Source: Pomphorhynchus laevis
Taxonomy: Eukaryota > Acanthocephala > Palaeacanthocephala > Echinorhynchida > Pomphorhynchidae
Direction: 5' to 3'
Assembly: GCA_012934845.2 (NCBI GenBank)
Contig: WNNJ02003128.1
Span: 1-64,000 of the forward strand
Length of the DNA stretch: 64,000 nt
Positions 38,637 to 49,712 of the stretch are shown in pieces (position 1 is the first letter of the stretch; every line of letters starts with the position of its first letter). The translations under genes and the position numbers were made by a program. The notes under the pieces are model-generated. The model worked only from the letters and a program-made list of their open reading frames with translations, had not been told where the DNA came from and did no database searches.

Positions 38637-39909
38637 TGTGGCAGATCAGTTGGACGGGAGCAGCCAACCTAGACAGAACTAAGTGCAAGAGGGTCACCCC
38701 CTTGCCACTAGCCCCATCCGAGGCCGGAGCCCCCTGGGCAATATCTTCATTTCCCCTCGTTGTATTCTTTTCCTTCAGCAGTCGCCCGACCTTCAGTGGT
38801 GGGACTTTCGGAGCGGAGGCGCCGCGTTTTTTGCTGGACTGCAATACTGAGGCCACCGGTTCTGGGGCCGCACCCAAGAGAGATGAAACTAACTGTTTGA
38901 TCATAAGCTCCATGGAGGCAATAGTTTCGGTTTTATTCTTGTTCATAATCCTCATCAGATCAGCATCAGACATTCTACCATCCACGATGACAAGACCTTT
39001 TGTTGCATCCACGAAGGAGGATTTCGGTTGATAGGGAGTGACAAAACTCTTTTTGTAATCTTTAAACACCTGGCACCTTCTTGACCAGGCGGGGTGTGCT
39101 CCCTTGCAATTCGAGCAGACTGGGGGAGCAGCACATTTTTCCCCCAATAGCAAATGATGACAGGACTCATTACCACAAACCCCACAGTGAGGTGTGGCAG
39201 AACAGGTAGATTTCCAGTGGCCCCACTTGTGACAACCCCCGCAATGAGGGTAAGTGAGGTTGTCCTATTCAACCAGCTGGAAGGAAAGGTTGTACCCTAG
39301 GAAAGTGTTACTTCTACTATTTGCCAGAACCTGTGCTTTGTTCAATTCAGCGGAGCAGAAAGCGATTAGAAGGTCCGCACCATCCCTTCCCTTTAGTTGT
39401 CTTAAATTCGTTAAATCATATCTTTCCTGAATCAAGTTAAGATCTTCCTCCTCCATCTGAGGAGGGAAGTTAGAAATTTTAATAGTTGCCAAGATTGGCT
39501 TCAAAGTAATTGTCCCAATATCATTCATATGAGCCCCAAAGTACTCGTTAAATTCTTTTAAAATGTCGTGGCTCGTGAAAGATACTCTTAGAGAGTTATC
39601 AAGTACTTTAACCGAGTTAAATATAATGCGATTGTTACGTTTCATTGCAAATTCCCGAAGAAATGTCTTGAAAAGGCAACGCTTTTCTATCGGTTTGATT
39701 GCCGTGATTATCGCGAGATTTACTAATTTAGGTACTGGAGGGAGTAACCCCTCTTCATTTTGAGAATCACAAACGTTACTTACTTTGTCTTGCTTGTTAA
39801 AGGATGAAACTGTACCTGAAAATGTTGAATTCCCTTCGAAATTGGAGGAATTTTGCATCGTTTTAGTGGAATTGTTTGAAAGCTCCGACACGTTTTGCTC
39901 AGTACGCAT
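38626..39909 (-). CDS. LINE-C ORF1, gag-like with zinc knuckles (frameshifted)
   Basis: Two frames joined by a shift near 39255-39265. The upstream part (39909-39265) begins MRTEQNVSELSNNSTK and holds an RNA-binding region with IKISNFPPQMEEEDL. The downstream part, open from before 39153 to 38626, has three knuckles: CGGCHKWGHWKSTC, HCGVCGNESCHH with a later C, and CSNCKGAHPAWSRRC, followed by a basic, low-complexity tail. This gag-like ORF1 is typical of I/Jockey-group LINEs and differs from the PHD-like ORF1 of B, D and E. The single frameshift sits right at the first knuckle, so it may be a mutation; a programmed shift is possible but unsupported. Confidence 0.75.
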
Positions 39910-39929
39910 TCACAAATTCTTACATTCCA

Positions 39930-40445
39930 CTTTCAACAAGAAAGCCCTTATATTTGTAACAAACAGATGTTAGTCGCTTGCGTGCATTACCGATAATACG
40001 CATGTGCTTGCATTTCAAAACATTTATCACAAGCTTGTTAGACGCCGCCCACAACTCCACATTATCTATGTCAGTTTGCAAATTATCATTATCCTCACAT
40101 GAATGAATGGGCCGCCATATTTTTTAATCATATGCATACAAACATGATCGAGAGCGAATGCACCCAGGCAAATCGTTAACATAAATGCTGAATAAAAGCG
40201 GATCCAAAACTGAACCTTGAGGTACTCCAAGATGACATTCTCTAGACACAGAAAATGACCAATCGACAGATACTCGAATGCAACGATCACGAAGAAATTC
40301 TCCAATCCAATCAACCAGTATGTTTGGGAGTCCAGTATTGACAAGTTTCTGAAGAAGTAGACCATGATCTACTCTATCAAAAGCCTTTAAAAAGTCGAAG
40401 AATATTATTATTAAATACAGGGCGTTAGCTGAGAAGCTGTTTTGC
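39930..40445 (-). mobile_element. LINE-G, 5' side of the split (RT core)
   Basis: Minus-strand translation: FFDFLKAFDRVDHGLLL (motif A), CHLGVPQGSVLDPLLF (motif B), CLYAYD (motif C, YADD altered), then KIWRPIHSCEDNDNLQTDID and LVINVLKCKHMRIIGNA. It ends ...KGFLVES exactly at CACTTTC; the frame continues at 25795 with VDSYKD and GVWVNS. Its own 5' side is truncated against element E2. CR1/L2-type RT, dead. Confidence 0.82.
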
Positions 40446-40891
40446 ATGATCAAAAAATTACAAGTTAATTCAGTAAATTGTCAGCATCAAGAACAGCAGG
40501 ATTCAAGGTATCCGTTGAAGTGCGATGAAGAAGCAGCGACGACTTCCTCAGACAACACATTCCACAAGTTAAGCGCGCGATGCGACAGTCGAAAGTCGAC
40601 AGGCGATTGAGAGTGGTGCCTCTTATACAGCGATTTCGAGTGACCGCGTTATGTCCTACTTCTCAATTTAAGGATATTAGCGGGGAAGCCATCAAGTTTG
40701 TTTACAATCGCTCAAAGGCAGGACAAGTCTAGTAAGACAAATCTGTCACGAATCGAGCTTATCCCTGACGCACGCAGCCGCATGCGATAGAACGTTCCAG
40801 CCCTAAAGCATATCATTGAACCTCTCTTCAGTACCGACTCATAGTCGAGCAATTCTCGCTTAGTACTAGGAAAGAATGCAGGGATGCAGTA

Positions 40892-41563
40892 CTACAGATG
40901 AGGGCGAACTAGTGAAGAAAATAAGATACCAAGCATTGGTGGTGACAATCTTAGAAATGTATTTTTGATGCAGTACAATGCCATAGTTGCTTTAATTCTT
41001 ACGTGCTCACAATTCAATCGTGTCTTAAGAGAGCGATGAATTATTAAACCTAAGTCTTTATGGTGTTTAACTTCATTTAATAACGCACTACCAATGCGAT
41101 ACTGGAACGACGAAGTACTCTTCCCCATTCTCATCAAAACACATTTATCAATGTTTAACATGAGTGCAGTGGCTTCACACCATTCAGTAAGGCAGTCCAA
41201 GTCGTCCTGAAGTGACTGACAATCGGTAGGAGTACGAAAAATAGTCCAGATTTTAAAATCATCAGCATATGCTAAAACATGGTTCTTTAAACGCAGGAGC
41301 AGGTCATTAAGAAATACGACAAAAAGAAGATGGATAATAACAGATCCTTGAGGTATACCGGAAAGCATCCTAGAGCTCTTTGAAAGAACACCACCAACTC
41401 TTACTTGGAATGACCGCAAAGATAAGAAATTCTTAATCAACTTGATGATATGAAAATGGAAACCATAGTGAGCAAGCAATGAGATGATACCGTCATGAGG
41501 GATACGGTCAAAGGCCTTAGAAAAGTCTAAAAAGACAGCGTCGATTACATATCCAGAACTCAA
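40892..41563 (-). CDS. LINE-E2 reverse transcriptase core (pseudogene)
   Basis: 223 open codons: AVFLDFSKAFDRIPHDGI (motif A), MLSGIPQGSVIIHLLF (motif B, usual GPLLF altered), VLAYADDFKIW (motif C), then LDCLTEWCEATALMLNIDKC, HKDLGLIIHRSL and a start of the thumb. Upstream, across stops, SDSQHGFMPGRSCLTNL can be read near 41600; downstream, ESVLKRGSMICFRAG and the C-terminal part to about 40500. CR1/Rex1-like. Dead copy. Confidence 0.78.
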   Translation of the reverse strand: MSSGYVIDAVFLDFSKAFDRIPHDGIISLLAHYGFHFHIIKLIKNFLSLRSFQVRVGGVLSKSSRMLSGIPQGSVIIHLLFVVFLNDLLLRLKNHVLAYADDFKIWTIFRTPTDCQSLQDDLDCLTEWCEATALMLNIDKCVLMRMGKSTSSFQYRIGSALLNEVKHHKDLGLIIHRSLKTRLNCEHVRIKATMALYCIKNTFLRLSPPMLGILFSSLVRPHL

Positions 41564-43093
41564 AGCGTCCGTCTATCTTTCACGAGCTGTTATTAAATTG
41601 GTTAAACAAGAACGGCCCGGCATAAATCCGTGTTGTGAGTCCGAGAGAATACTGTTTTTCTTAAGATGAAGTCGAATATTCGTCGAGACTAGTTTTTCGA
41701 GAATTTCGGAAAACACGCAAGTAAGACTAATAGGGTGAAAGTCTGTTGAACTAACAGGAGGAAGCTTTTTGGGTATTGGGAATACAATGGTACGCTTCCA
41801 AATATCAGGAATCCAGCAATGTTTCAGGCTATGTTGAAAAAACAGAAGTTAGATGCTGACAGAGAACAAGCTAAAGCACGAACTAGAAAAGGTGCGATGC
41901 AATCATGGCCCGGTGAGCCAAATTGCCTCAGCGCAAATAATTTACTGTAAATAACATATACTTCAATCTCTATCGCGCAGTCGCGGATAGGAACAAGAAC
42001 CGCCTGCCAGAAAAACTGATTAAAGTCTACAGTAGAGTTACATGGAACTGCAAAGATCTCTGCTAGATGATTAGCAATCTGGGTTCCCCTGTCGGAACCT
42101 TATCCGACGAGTGAATGGAGTTAATTCCGGTTTGAACGTTTCGTGAAATACGAACGTAGGACCATAATCTCTTCGGATTATAATAAATACACATTGCAAT
42201 GTTGTTCTCGAATGATTGTCTTTTTTAAATTTTAGCCTGTTACAAAGATTCCGAGAAGCAGTGTATTCAATACGAATAGACGGATCTGTTCTAGACCTAT
42301 TTCATAATGTTTCGAATTTTTAGGGCTGAACGGACCTAATAGTTCAACCAAGGAGGGCGCGAGATACTCGATTTAGGGCGCTATAATGGAGCGAAACCAT
42401 AGGACGTACGCAATAAGCGGGCGGACAAGTGTTCATAACTTTCTGGAACAGAAGAATTATACGTGTTGATTTCGGTAGCAAATGCTATTTGAAGTTGCTT
42501 AATGTCAACTTTAGCCCAATTTCTTTAAATGATCTGAGTGAAAGGTGAAGGCAGATAGTCGTGGCAAGGCACATACCATGACAGTAAACAGTGATCACTG
42601 TTGCCTACTGGTAGATGATATCATATATTGGAAATATCACCAATAACTTTTGTAAAAACTAAGTAAATAATAGACCGGGATCCGATGTACGTAGGATGAC
42701 AAACATGTTGGACCAACATCAAGTCGAAGAGAAGGAAACTACCGAGTTCATTTTCAAGTGGAAGGCATGACAGCAAACTCTGACCTTTTCAATCAATGTT
42801 AGGAAGTTAAAGTCACCGACCAGTAAAAATCGAGTAGAGCATCATAGACGACATAGATATGGCCTCAGCATGTTCAAATCCAAGAAGGCTGAAGGGGAAT
42901 GATACAAAATACAAGCATAAATTTTGACGCTACCTCGAACAATGCAGAACGAAAGTCATTCAAATGAAGATTTAATGGAATTCGAAAAAATAAGTATGTC
43001 AGACACACCGATGCTACTGTGAATGCACGCGGCTACACTACCTCCTCGTCTACCAGATTAACGATCCGAACGTAGCAAATAGTAGTTGGGAAT

Positions 43094-43474
43094 TTAAACA
43101 ACGTCGTCGGATATATTGGGATGCACCCAAGATTCACAAATGCAGAAGACACCATACTCATTTTTCAAGACAACATATTTTAGCTCAGTATATTGCGCCA
43201 AAAGACTGTGGACATTTGAGTAACCAAAATAACGAAAATGTATGTTGCTATCATAGGAAATCTTAGAGATATAATGAATATCACTAAAGTTAGCAAGATC
43301 ACCTGTGCGAAACCCATCTGGGCAACAATCTATGTCCGTAGCAAAGGTTGCCATTAGATTAGAATGAATATCACTAAAGTTAGCAAGATCACATGTGCGA
43401 AACCCATCTGGGCAACAATCTATGTCCGTAGCAAAGGTTGCCACCGCACCGCACTGTCGGTCGCTACCGTACAA
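43094..43474 (-). CDS. LINE-E2 endonuclease start with tandem duplication
   Basis: The frame reads YFGYSNVHSLLAQYTELK and GVFCICESWVHPNISDDV, the first strand and the E-containing motif of an AP endonuclease. Upstream, an 80-bp piece is repeated (43274-43353 and 43364-43443, one difference, 10-bp spacer), producing the doubled residues FATDIDCCPDGFRT. Dead copy. Confidence 0.6.
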   Translation of the reverse strand: MYGSDRQCGAVATFATDIDCCPDGFRTCDLANFSDIHSNLMATFATDIDCCPDGFRTGDLANFSDIHYISKISYDSNIHFRYFGYSNVHSLLAQYTELKYVVLKNEYGVFCICESWVHPNISDDVV

Positions 43475-44269
43475 CTCGAAACTTTCTTACACAGAGATTA
43501 GATTCACCATTATTCAGCCTTTTATGCAATTTTATAAAGGCATTCTTTCTCATTACCCGATCATTAGGGGATATGGAAAAAAGGGCCGAGTAACCGATAC
43601 CTATGATGAAGCAGAAATCGACATGTTCCAGGAACTGAGAACAACTTTCAAAAACCTAGGTTTCTCATACATTATTTTACACAGACGAAAAACTTTTTTG
43701 ACAACAAGACTTTGAGCAATAGAGAGGTTTTCATTGCCAATTATTTTGGAAAGAATTGTACGGAGAATCTTAACGTCATCATCTAGCCTAACCTGAGCAT
43801 CACCGCTACCCGATTCTTTAACTCTAGATACAATGATATTATATCTCCTATCTCACATGGATTGTTTTCTACTTAATGTGTTGACTGAGGAATACATTGC
43901 TTGAGAGTTGTCGATACTTCCCAGTGTGAAATCATTAGTGGTACAGTTTATTGACACAGAGGTCAATTGGCTATTGATGTTAAAATTGAGTTGTGTGCTG
44001 ATATGAGATAATCTTCCTTCATGAGTTCATTCACTTTCTCATTATGTGGAACCAAACTGTGACCATTAGAAGGAGAGTTCAGGGTAACATTATTGCCCGA
44101 GTGAGTATTGACAGACTGCGTTTGTTCACTTTCTATATGACGAACAGTATAAGATTTTGAGTGCCCTCTCTTCCAGATACGAACAGGAGTGATTCATGTA
44201 ACTGACGATGTAGTGTTGCATATTACATGTGGGCATCGATGTTCATCTGATCCAATATCTGCGTTCGAA

Positions 44270-44554
44270 TCATTGATGATCTCGACTGATTTTGACAGAG
44301 TATATCATGACAAGATGATGATTTCGTATTATATTTACAAGTACTTGTAGTTCATCTCTCTCCCTGTGTATGATGTCAATGACGCCTGTAACACATATTC
44401 CACATAAGAAACGTCCATTTAAGGCGCTTGGGATAACAACCGGTACTGATAAAATCGTCCAGTTCAAGCAACCATCATTGTCGCAGCCAACTTGTACCTC
44501 TTCGTACTTCGGGTCATTATTCTTGCATTGTATCGACTTTTTACCCATTTTCAT
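44270..44554 (-). CDS. LINE-E2 ORF1 N-terminus
   Basis: Starts MKMGKKSIQCKNNDPK, then VGCDNDGCLNWTILSVP and RFLCGICVTGVIDII: a C..DGC.W...F.CG.C zinc finger identical in layout to ORF1 of E (55761) and D (58215, 49490). Truncated by stops after about 94 codons. Confidence 0.68.
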   Translation of the reverse strand: MKMGKKSIQCKNNDPKYEEVQVGCDNDGCLNWTILSVPVVIPSALNGRFLCGICVTGVIDIIHRERDELQVLVNIIRNHHLVMIYSVKISRDHQ

Positions 44555-44869
44555 ATTTGATGTATATTATTTATTGTAAGTTTTAATACCCAAAAGATTT
44601 TAAGCAGTTTCTATAATCAAGAATTTTTAAATTCAAGACAATTCTTTATATCACCAAGACAATTAATTGGACGATTTTAAAGCTGAACGATTGTGCGTTT
44701 AAGCTGTTAAAATTTTTGTTTGTAAGTATTTAGTAATCAAGAATTTTTAAACTCCGAATTTTTAAACTGATAATAGTGTAATTTTTAAACTGTAAGAGTA
44801 ATTTTCAACTAACACAGCCTTGGTGTTAGGCTATCTGAAAGTACGACCCTAATCACTATATTCCCGAAC

Positions 44870-44990
44870 AATTAGATCAGATCAGGTAACTGAGTCTACG
44901 TATATTAAATTATTTATAAATTAAGCATAATGATAAATAAACATAAAATAATTAATTAATAACTAATAATTTTCCTTAAAATATTAATTC
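44870..44990 (-). mobile_element. PLE 3' terminus fragment
   Basis: Begins AGATCAGGTAACTGAGTCTA, the common PLE end read from the minus strand, followed by AAATTATTTATAAATTAAGC. Only the last about 120 bp are present. Bases 44721-44869 are AT-rich 5' flank of E2. Confidence 0.62.
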
Positions 44991-45009
44991 TCCTTAGAAT
45001 TAAGAGTTT

Positions 45010-45512
45010 ATCAAATAAAAAGTTTTCGCAGACTTATTAAAGCTTTCAATAGAGCCTTTCACACACTCCGTATTGATCGATTTTCGAAATGTGACATTGA
45101 TACTTTTCTCCCAGAGCCATTTCACCTTCCCGTTTCGCCTAACGAAAATTCTTCGGTTCTTCTGTCATTATCTAATAAAATCTCTCCTGACCCAATTCCC
45201 ACCACTTGCTTAAAAAATCTGATCATCTACCTCCCCTTCCTAACCATTTTGTTCAACTTGTCTATCCGCAACCGCACATTTCCTTCCATCTGCAAATGCT
45301 CTACTGTTCGTTCCCTCATCAGAAAGCAATCTCTCGACCCTTCACTACCATCTTCGTACAGTCATATCCCACTCCTTCCAACCCTCTTTAAACTCCTTGA
45401 GCGTCTCGTTCTCAAGCAAGTTAATACAAATCTCTTTTCCTCCAACTTATTTCCTCCCTTCCAAGTTGCTTTTCGCTCTAATTACTCCACTAAAATTGCA
45501 TGTCTTAAAGTT
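45010..45512 (+). mobile_element. LINE-D-related RT fragment, plus strand
   Basis: The plus-strand frames near 45205-45515 read LSIRNRTFPSICKCSTVR, SLIRKQSLDPSLPSS and LFKLLERLVLKQVN, then FPPFQVAFRSNYSTKIACLKV: the pre-motif-A part of the D RT, about 60-70% alike to the full element. It stops in mid-codon where the 3' end of the D2 element starts, so D2 inserted here; the remainder of the target was not found on the other side. Confidence 0.7.
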
Positions 45513-46054
45513 TAAAAAAGAAAAGATTTATTTTAACGTGGCAAAGAGTGACAGTGCACGCTTACATGACCACAACAAAACATAAATGTAAATCATGTGT
45601 CGAGAAGTTGGGAATGGATGCGATATTTGAATGTGATAAAGGAGGGAGCGCGGCGGACGTCGAGAGGGAGTTGATTCCAGACGAGAGGGGCGGCGACTAG
45701 GAAGGATCGGAGACCGTAATTTTTGGAGTAATTGGGAACGTGGAGTAAGAGGAAATGACGGGAACGCAGCGATAGAGATTTAGAACGAGTATCGTCTAAT
45801 TACGGGAGGTTGATGAACGATGGGGAGCCGATAGCAATGAGACAAAAAGTTACGAGAAGAAGGCGCAGTTGTATGCGGATGTAGATGGTAGGCCAGTAGA
45901 GTGGGGCAAGATATGTGGATGTGTGATTAAAGCTACGGAGACCTAGGAACACTCGAACGGCGGAGTTGATGATGCGTTGAAGGGGTAAGATGATGAGTCT
46001 TGAAGAATTGGCGAAAAGGCTGAGGCAGTAATCGATTTTAGGGAAAAGAAGTGA

Positions 46055-47210
46055 TTAAAGAAAAGACATATAAGAATGGAAGTCGATAAGGATTCGGGTA
46101 CGGCGGATGTCACGGAGAATTAAGTTAGACGAGCGGACCTTGTCGCGGACGAAGGGTTTAAGGGAAATGTGATCATCAAAATGGAAGCATAAGAAAATGA
46201 GATTGTGGACTATGGGGATGATCGATGAGGCAAAAGATACAGTGGGAGGAGATATGTTTGGTTTACGGGGAAGGATCCATATTATTTTGGACTTGTCAGA
46301 GTTTAGAACGAGATAGAGATAGGAGAGACGTTTGTAGATAGAAGAAAGACGGTTGAAGGCAGGAAATGCCGATATCGTGTATGCGATGTGCGAGTACATT
46401 ATCATCGGCGTATTGCATAACGTTAAAGGAGTAAGGTTTGATAAACGGAGAGAGATCGCCAAGCAGAAGAGAGAAAAGCAGGGGTCCTAGAACTGAACAT
46501 TGTGGGACCCCGAAAAAGATAGGGATGGGAGGGGAGGATGATGAATTAGAACATACGCGAAAGGAACGGTCGGATAGATATGAGGCAAACCATGCTACGG
46601 AGGAAGAAGAAAAGCCGCAATCATAACGAAGGCGAGAAAGGAGGATGGAGTTGTCGACAATGTCGAATGCGTAGGAGAGGTCGAGGGAGATGAAAACACT
46701 ATATAGAGCCTTGTCTCGAGAAATGAGTAAGTCGTTGTAAACTGTTATACATGCGATTTCTGTGGAGTGATTAGAGCGAAAAACGGATTGAAAAGGAGAG
46801 TACAGATTGAATGAGAAGAGATAAGCGTTGATCTGTATTAAGATGAGGCGCTCTAAGAGCTTAGAAAGAGTAGGGAGTAGTGAAATGGGGCGATAGCTAG
46901 CAGGATGGGAGGGTTCGAGCGATTGTTTCTTAAGGAGGGGACGAACGATTGCGGATTTCCAGTGTGAAGGGAATATACGACTGCAGATTGACGAGTTAAA
47001 CAAGGTTGTGAGAAATGGGGATATCAATGAGCATATGGATTTTAATATGTGAGTAAGCAAGGGATCAGCAGGTGATGTTTTGTTGGGCAATGACATGAGG
47101 ACAGATGATACTTCGGTAGTTGAGACAGGGAGAAGATGAAAGAGTTCCGAAAGGATGAGGCTATGTGGGGCAGAGTAGGATAGGATAGAGACTGGAGTGT
47201 GAGAGAGCAA
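46055..47210 (-). CDS. LINE-D2 reverse transcriptase (frameshifted)
   Basis: Two overlapping frames. 47210-46296 has SNKTSPADPLLTHILKS-like residues (LPNKTSPADPLL), IVRPLLKKQSLEPS, YRPISLLPTLSKLLERL, motif A FISLDLSYAFDIVD, motif B FFGVPQCSVLGPLLF (QGS changed to QCS) and motif C MQYADDNV. A shift near 46400 moves to 46462-46055, which continues with LVLNSDKSKIIWILPRK, FDDHISLKPFVRDKVR. This is the L2-type RT pattern (NYRPIS..L, LDLS.AFD.VDH). Not functional. Confidence 0.78.
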
Positions 47211-47599
47211 CGTGGATACTTTAGTCTGGATAAATGACCAATAATCATGGGCATTGATGTTGCACGGCGAAGACGAACGAGCAAGGATTGCGTAAAAAGT
47301 ATGCCAGAGAGTCTTAGAGTTGAATGAAGTGATGATTTTATGCTGTCAGAAGGAGTTGCATTTGGTACGTAGTAGGTTGAGATGAGACCGGCGAAGAGCA
47401 AGATAGGAATCACGGAAAGACGGAGTGATCGAGCGAAAATCACGTCTAAGAGAGCGGTGATAAAAGCATGGCGGAGTCGTCGCTTTGAGAGTAGGCATTG
47501 GATGTCAAACCATGGGGCACGGGGCAAGCGACGGTGTGGGTGAGACTTGAAGGGCAAGAGAAGATTGAGAGTGGATGTGAGTTCAGAGTCGAAAAGAAA

Positions 47600-48449
47600 G
47601 GCGAGTCCGTGAGGAGATGAATATGTTATTATTGGATACGATAAAGACGATTTGAGTAAGGCAGAGCGGAGAAGGGAGAGGTCAAGATTTCTCCAAGTGC
47701 GACGTAGGATTGTAGGTGTGTGAGGAGGGGTGTGGTTGTGAGTGAGATCAAGGGTGACGAGAAAGTGATCGGATATACCAGGATCATAGATGGACAGTGA
47801 GGTGTATGCAGCAAAATGACCAGGGACAGCGATGATGTCGAGTGCTGCGCCTAGGATATGTGTGGGGGCAGTGGAGATTAGTTTGTAATTGTAGTTGGAT
47901 AGAATGTTGATGAACCGAATGGAATCCGTGGACGAGTGGCGGTCTAGGCGGATGTTGAAGTCGCCTAGAACGAGTGAAGGGATTGAGGACAAAGAACAAT
48001 GAGAAAAGAGGTCAGCCAGTTTGGTAAAAAAATAAGGATGTAGGAGCTGATGAACCGGTAAAGTATACAATGACGAGATCTAGAGTGATTGGGTTAAGAA
48101 CAACAAGTGAGCAATTCAAAAGAGCAAGGTCTGAAAGGGGGATTGATTTTGTGGAGAGACGCGGGGTGACGCGCGAATGCGACGATGCCGCCATGATTAG
48201 AGAATTTAGAAGGACATGAGCTGAGGAGGCGGGCGGATTCGACTAGGGAGCAACTGGCAGAGAGCAGACGGCGAATGGAAAGGTCATCGGAATCTGAGTG
48301 CCAGGATTCGGTGAGTCAGAAGAGATCGATGGATTACTTTGTGAATAGGTTTGAGGATAAGATCGGATTTTTTTGAGAATATATCTAGTGTTGAGGAGGC
48401 CTAGGCGGAAACCGTGTGTCGTGGCGAAAGAGCCTAGTGAAGATAACAC
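47600..48449 (-). CDS. LINE-D2 endonuclease and linker (frameshifted)
   Basis: Frame 48449-48243 starts MLSSLGSFATTHGFRLGLL and matches the D ORF2 start (LGLLNTR); frame 48070-47042 has SLVLGDFNIRLDRHSSTD (GDFN), then SISDPGIS-like DPGISDHFLVTLDL and the linker FKSHPHRRLPRAPWFDIQC. In this copy the SELTSTLNLLLPFKS junction is in frame, whereas the plus-strand D element has lost two bases there, so D2 helps to date that shift. Confidence 0.75.
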
Positions 48450-48456
48450 ATAGGGG

Positions 48457-49490
48457 AGATGGAGCGCTATCGAATTTCGAGACGGGTGTGGACAAATTGA
48501 AAATTTCCGTCTATGTTTCGGATGGAGAGTGATGTTTCATCGTTTTCCTCGCGACGGCGTTTTTCGATGCGGGCAGTATAGAGTTGTGCGATTTCAGAAG
48601 GGTTGCGCTCAGGGAAAATTCGAGTGGTTGAAGATGACATGAGTTTAAATCGTTGAGAGAGGACAGAAGACGCGTGAGAGAAATGCTCGAAAACAATTTT
48701 TAGGAGAGGGGGCTGGGTAGGATTGGATTGAGAAGATTTGTTTAGACGTATGAGTGCGACAGGAGATGTCGGTGAAAAGATGGTTTATCCGCAGGAACAA
48801 TAGACGAGATGATGAATATGAAGGCGGAAACATCGTGCTCGAGACGTGCTTCTGGAGATAAGAAGTAGGAAGGAGCGATATTAGTGACGATGACGCAACG
48901 TTCGCGAGAAGGAAAGCGCTTCCGTAAAGGAGGGCGACTGACGTGAGTGGGTGAGATCACGATATAAGAGCTGGCAGTTGATGATTTGGAGGGATTTGGT
49001 TTGACGACGAGAGACATGAAGGATAATGATAATAAAGAGGGTGGCAAGCGATATGAGGAAAGGTTAGGAGTGGAAGGTTCGTGGAGGTTGTTGGAGGTGA
49101 TTTTGATTGATAGATGCAAGTTATTGAGAAACGAGACGGGAAGGACGGGACAGGGGTGTCGGGGAACACCATGTCAACACCATGTCATCTTCACTCGGGG
49201 AGTGAAGATGACATGGAATGGGACGTGTATATGGTGGCAGGGTCGGTGGGTGGAGAACGGACATTAGAAACAACGGGGGTAGTTTGAGTTGACGTGTTGG
49301 ATGTTGATATGTGCTTATTGGAAAGGTTGCAGATTAGTTTGTTGACACAAAAACCACATACGAAGTCTTCTTTAGCCTTATTCGTGTCGCAGGTGATTGC
49401 TGTCCAGACGCTGCAGTCGTGTATCGAGCACTGTACTTGCAGTTGTCCATAGTTGTTGTCGGTCTTAGTTGTTTTCTTACGCCCTCCCAT
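48457..49490 (-). CDS. LINE-D2 ORF1 (frameshifted)
   Basis: Starts MGGRKKTTKTDNNYGQ, finger VQCSIHDCSVWTAI ... FVCGFCVNKL; after a shift near 49190 the frame 49119-48742 holds SSYIVISPTHVSRPPLRKRF, and 48696-48511 the end (RLLSSLNDLNSCHLQPL). The order and residues match the D ORF1 at 58215. Dead copy. Confidence 0.7.
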
Positions 49491-49524
49491 TAACTCTAAA
49501 AATTCTGCAAGCGGAGCGAACGGA

Positions 49525-49712
49525 ACTGGATTGATCTGGAAATGGATTGATCTGGAACTGAATACATCTGGAACTAGATTGATCTAGAACTGGATTGATC
49601 TGGAACTGGATTGATCTGGAACTGGATTGATCTGGAACTGGATTGATCTGGAACTGGATTGATCTGGAACTGGATTGATCTGGAACTTGATTGATCTTGA
49701 ACTGGATTGATT
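49525..49712. repeat. 16-bp minisatellite in a LINE 5' UTR
   Basis: About eleven copies of GATCTGGAACTGGATT, nearly perfect from 49568 on. It lies just upstream of the D2 ORF1 start (minus strand), so it is probably part of this copy's 5' UTR. Tandem 5' monomers act as promoters in some LINEs; that role is not shown here. Confidence 0.8.

Larger units (their letters stand above)
37545..39929 (-). mobile_element. LINE-C, 5' part (ORF1 and endonuclease)
   Basis: Its 5' end lies at 39929, directly beside the CACTTTC target duplication in LINE-G, leaving a 5' UTR of about 20 bases before the ORF1 ATG. ORF1 and ORF2 overlap by about 11 bases. It runs into element B near 37545-37560. Confidence 0.75.
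40446..44720 (-). mobile_element. LINE-E2, decayed CR1-like element
   Basis: A long but worn copy, related to the plus-strand E element. Order on the minus strand: 5' UTR (44555-44720), ORF1 with a PHD-like finger, ORF1 second domain (traces around 43700-43800 read RLDDDVKILRTILSKII), endonuclease start with GYSNVHSLLAQ and CICESWVHPN, a poorly preserved middle, RT, and a C-terminal part to about 40480. Many stops and frameshifts; no intact protein. Confidence 0.75.
45513..49500 (-). mobile_element. LINE-D2, nearly full length, decayed
   Basis: Minus-strand copy of the D family from the 5' UTR to the 3' hairpin (45546-45561) and the AATAAATCTTTTC end at 45513. All parts are in order: ORF1 49490-48457, ORF2 endonuclease 48449-47600, linker, RT 47210-46200, C-terminus to about 45600. 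About 85% like the plus-strand D element at 58 kb. A handful of frameshifts and stops. The 5' UTR carries a 16-bp minisatellite. Confidence 0.82.
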
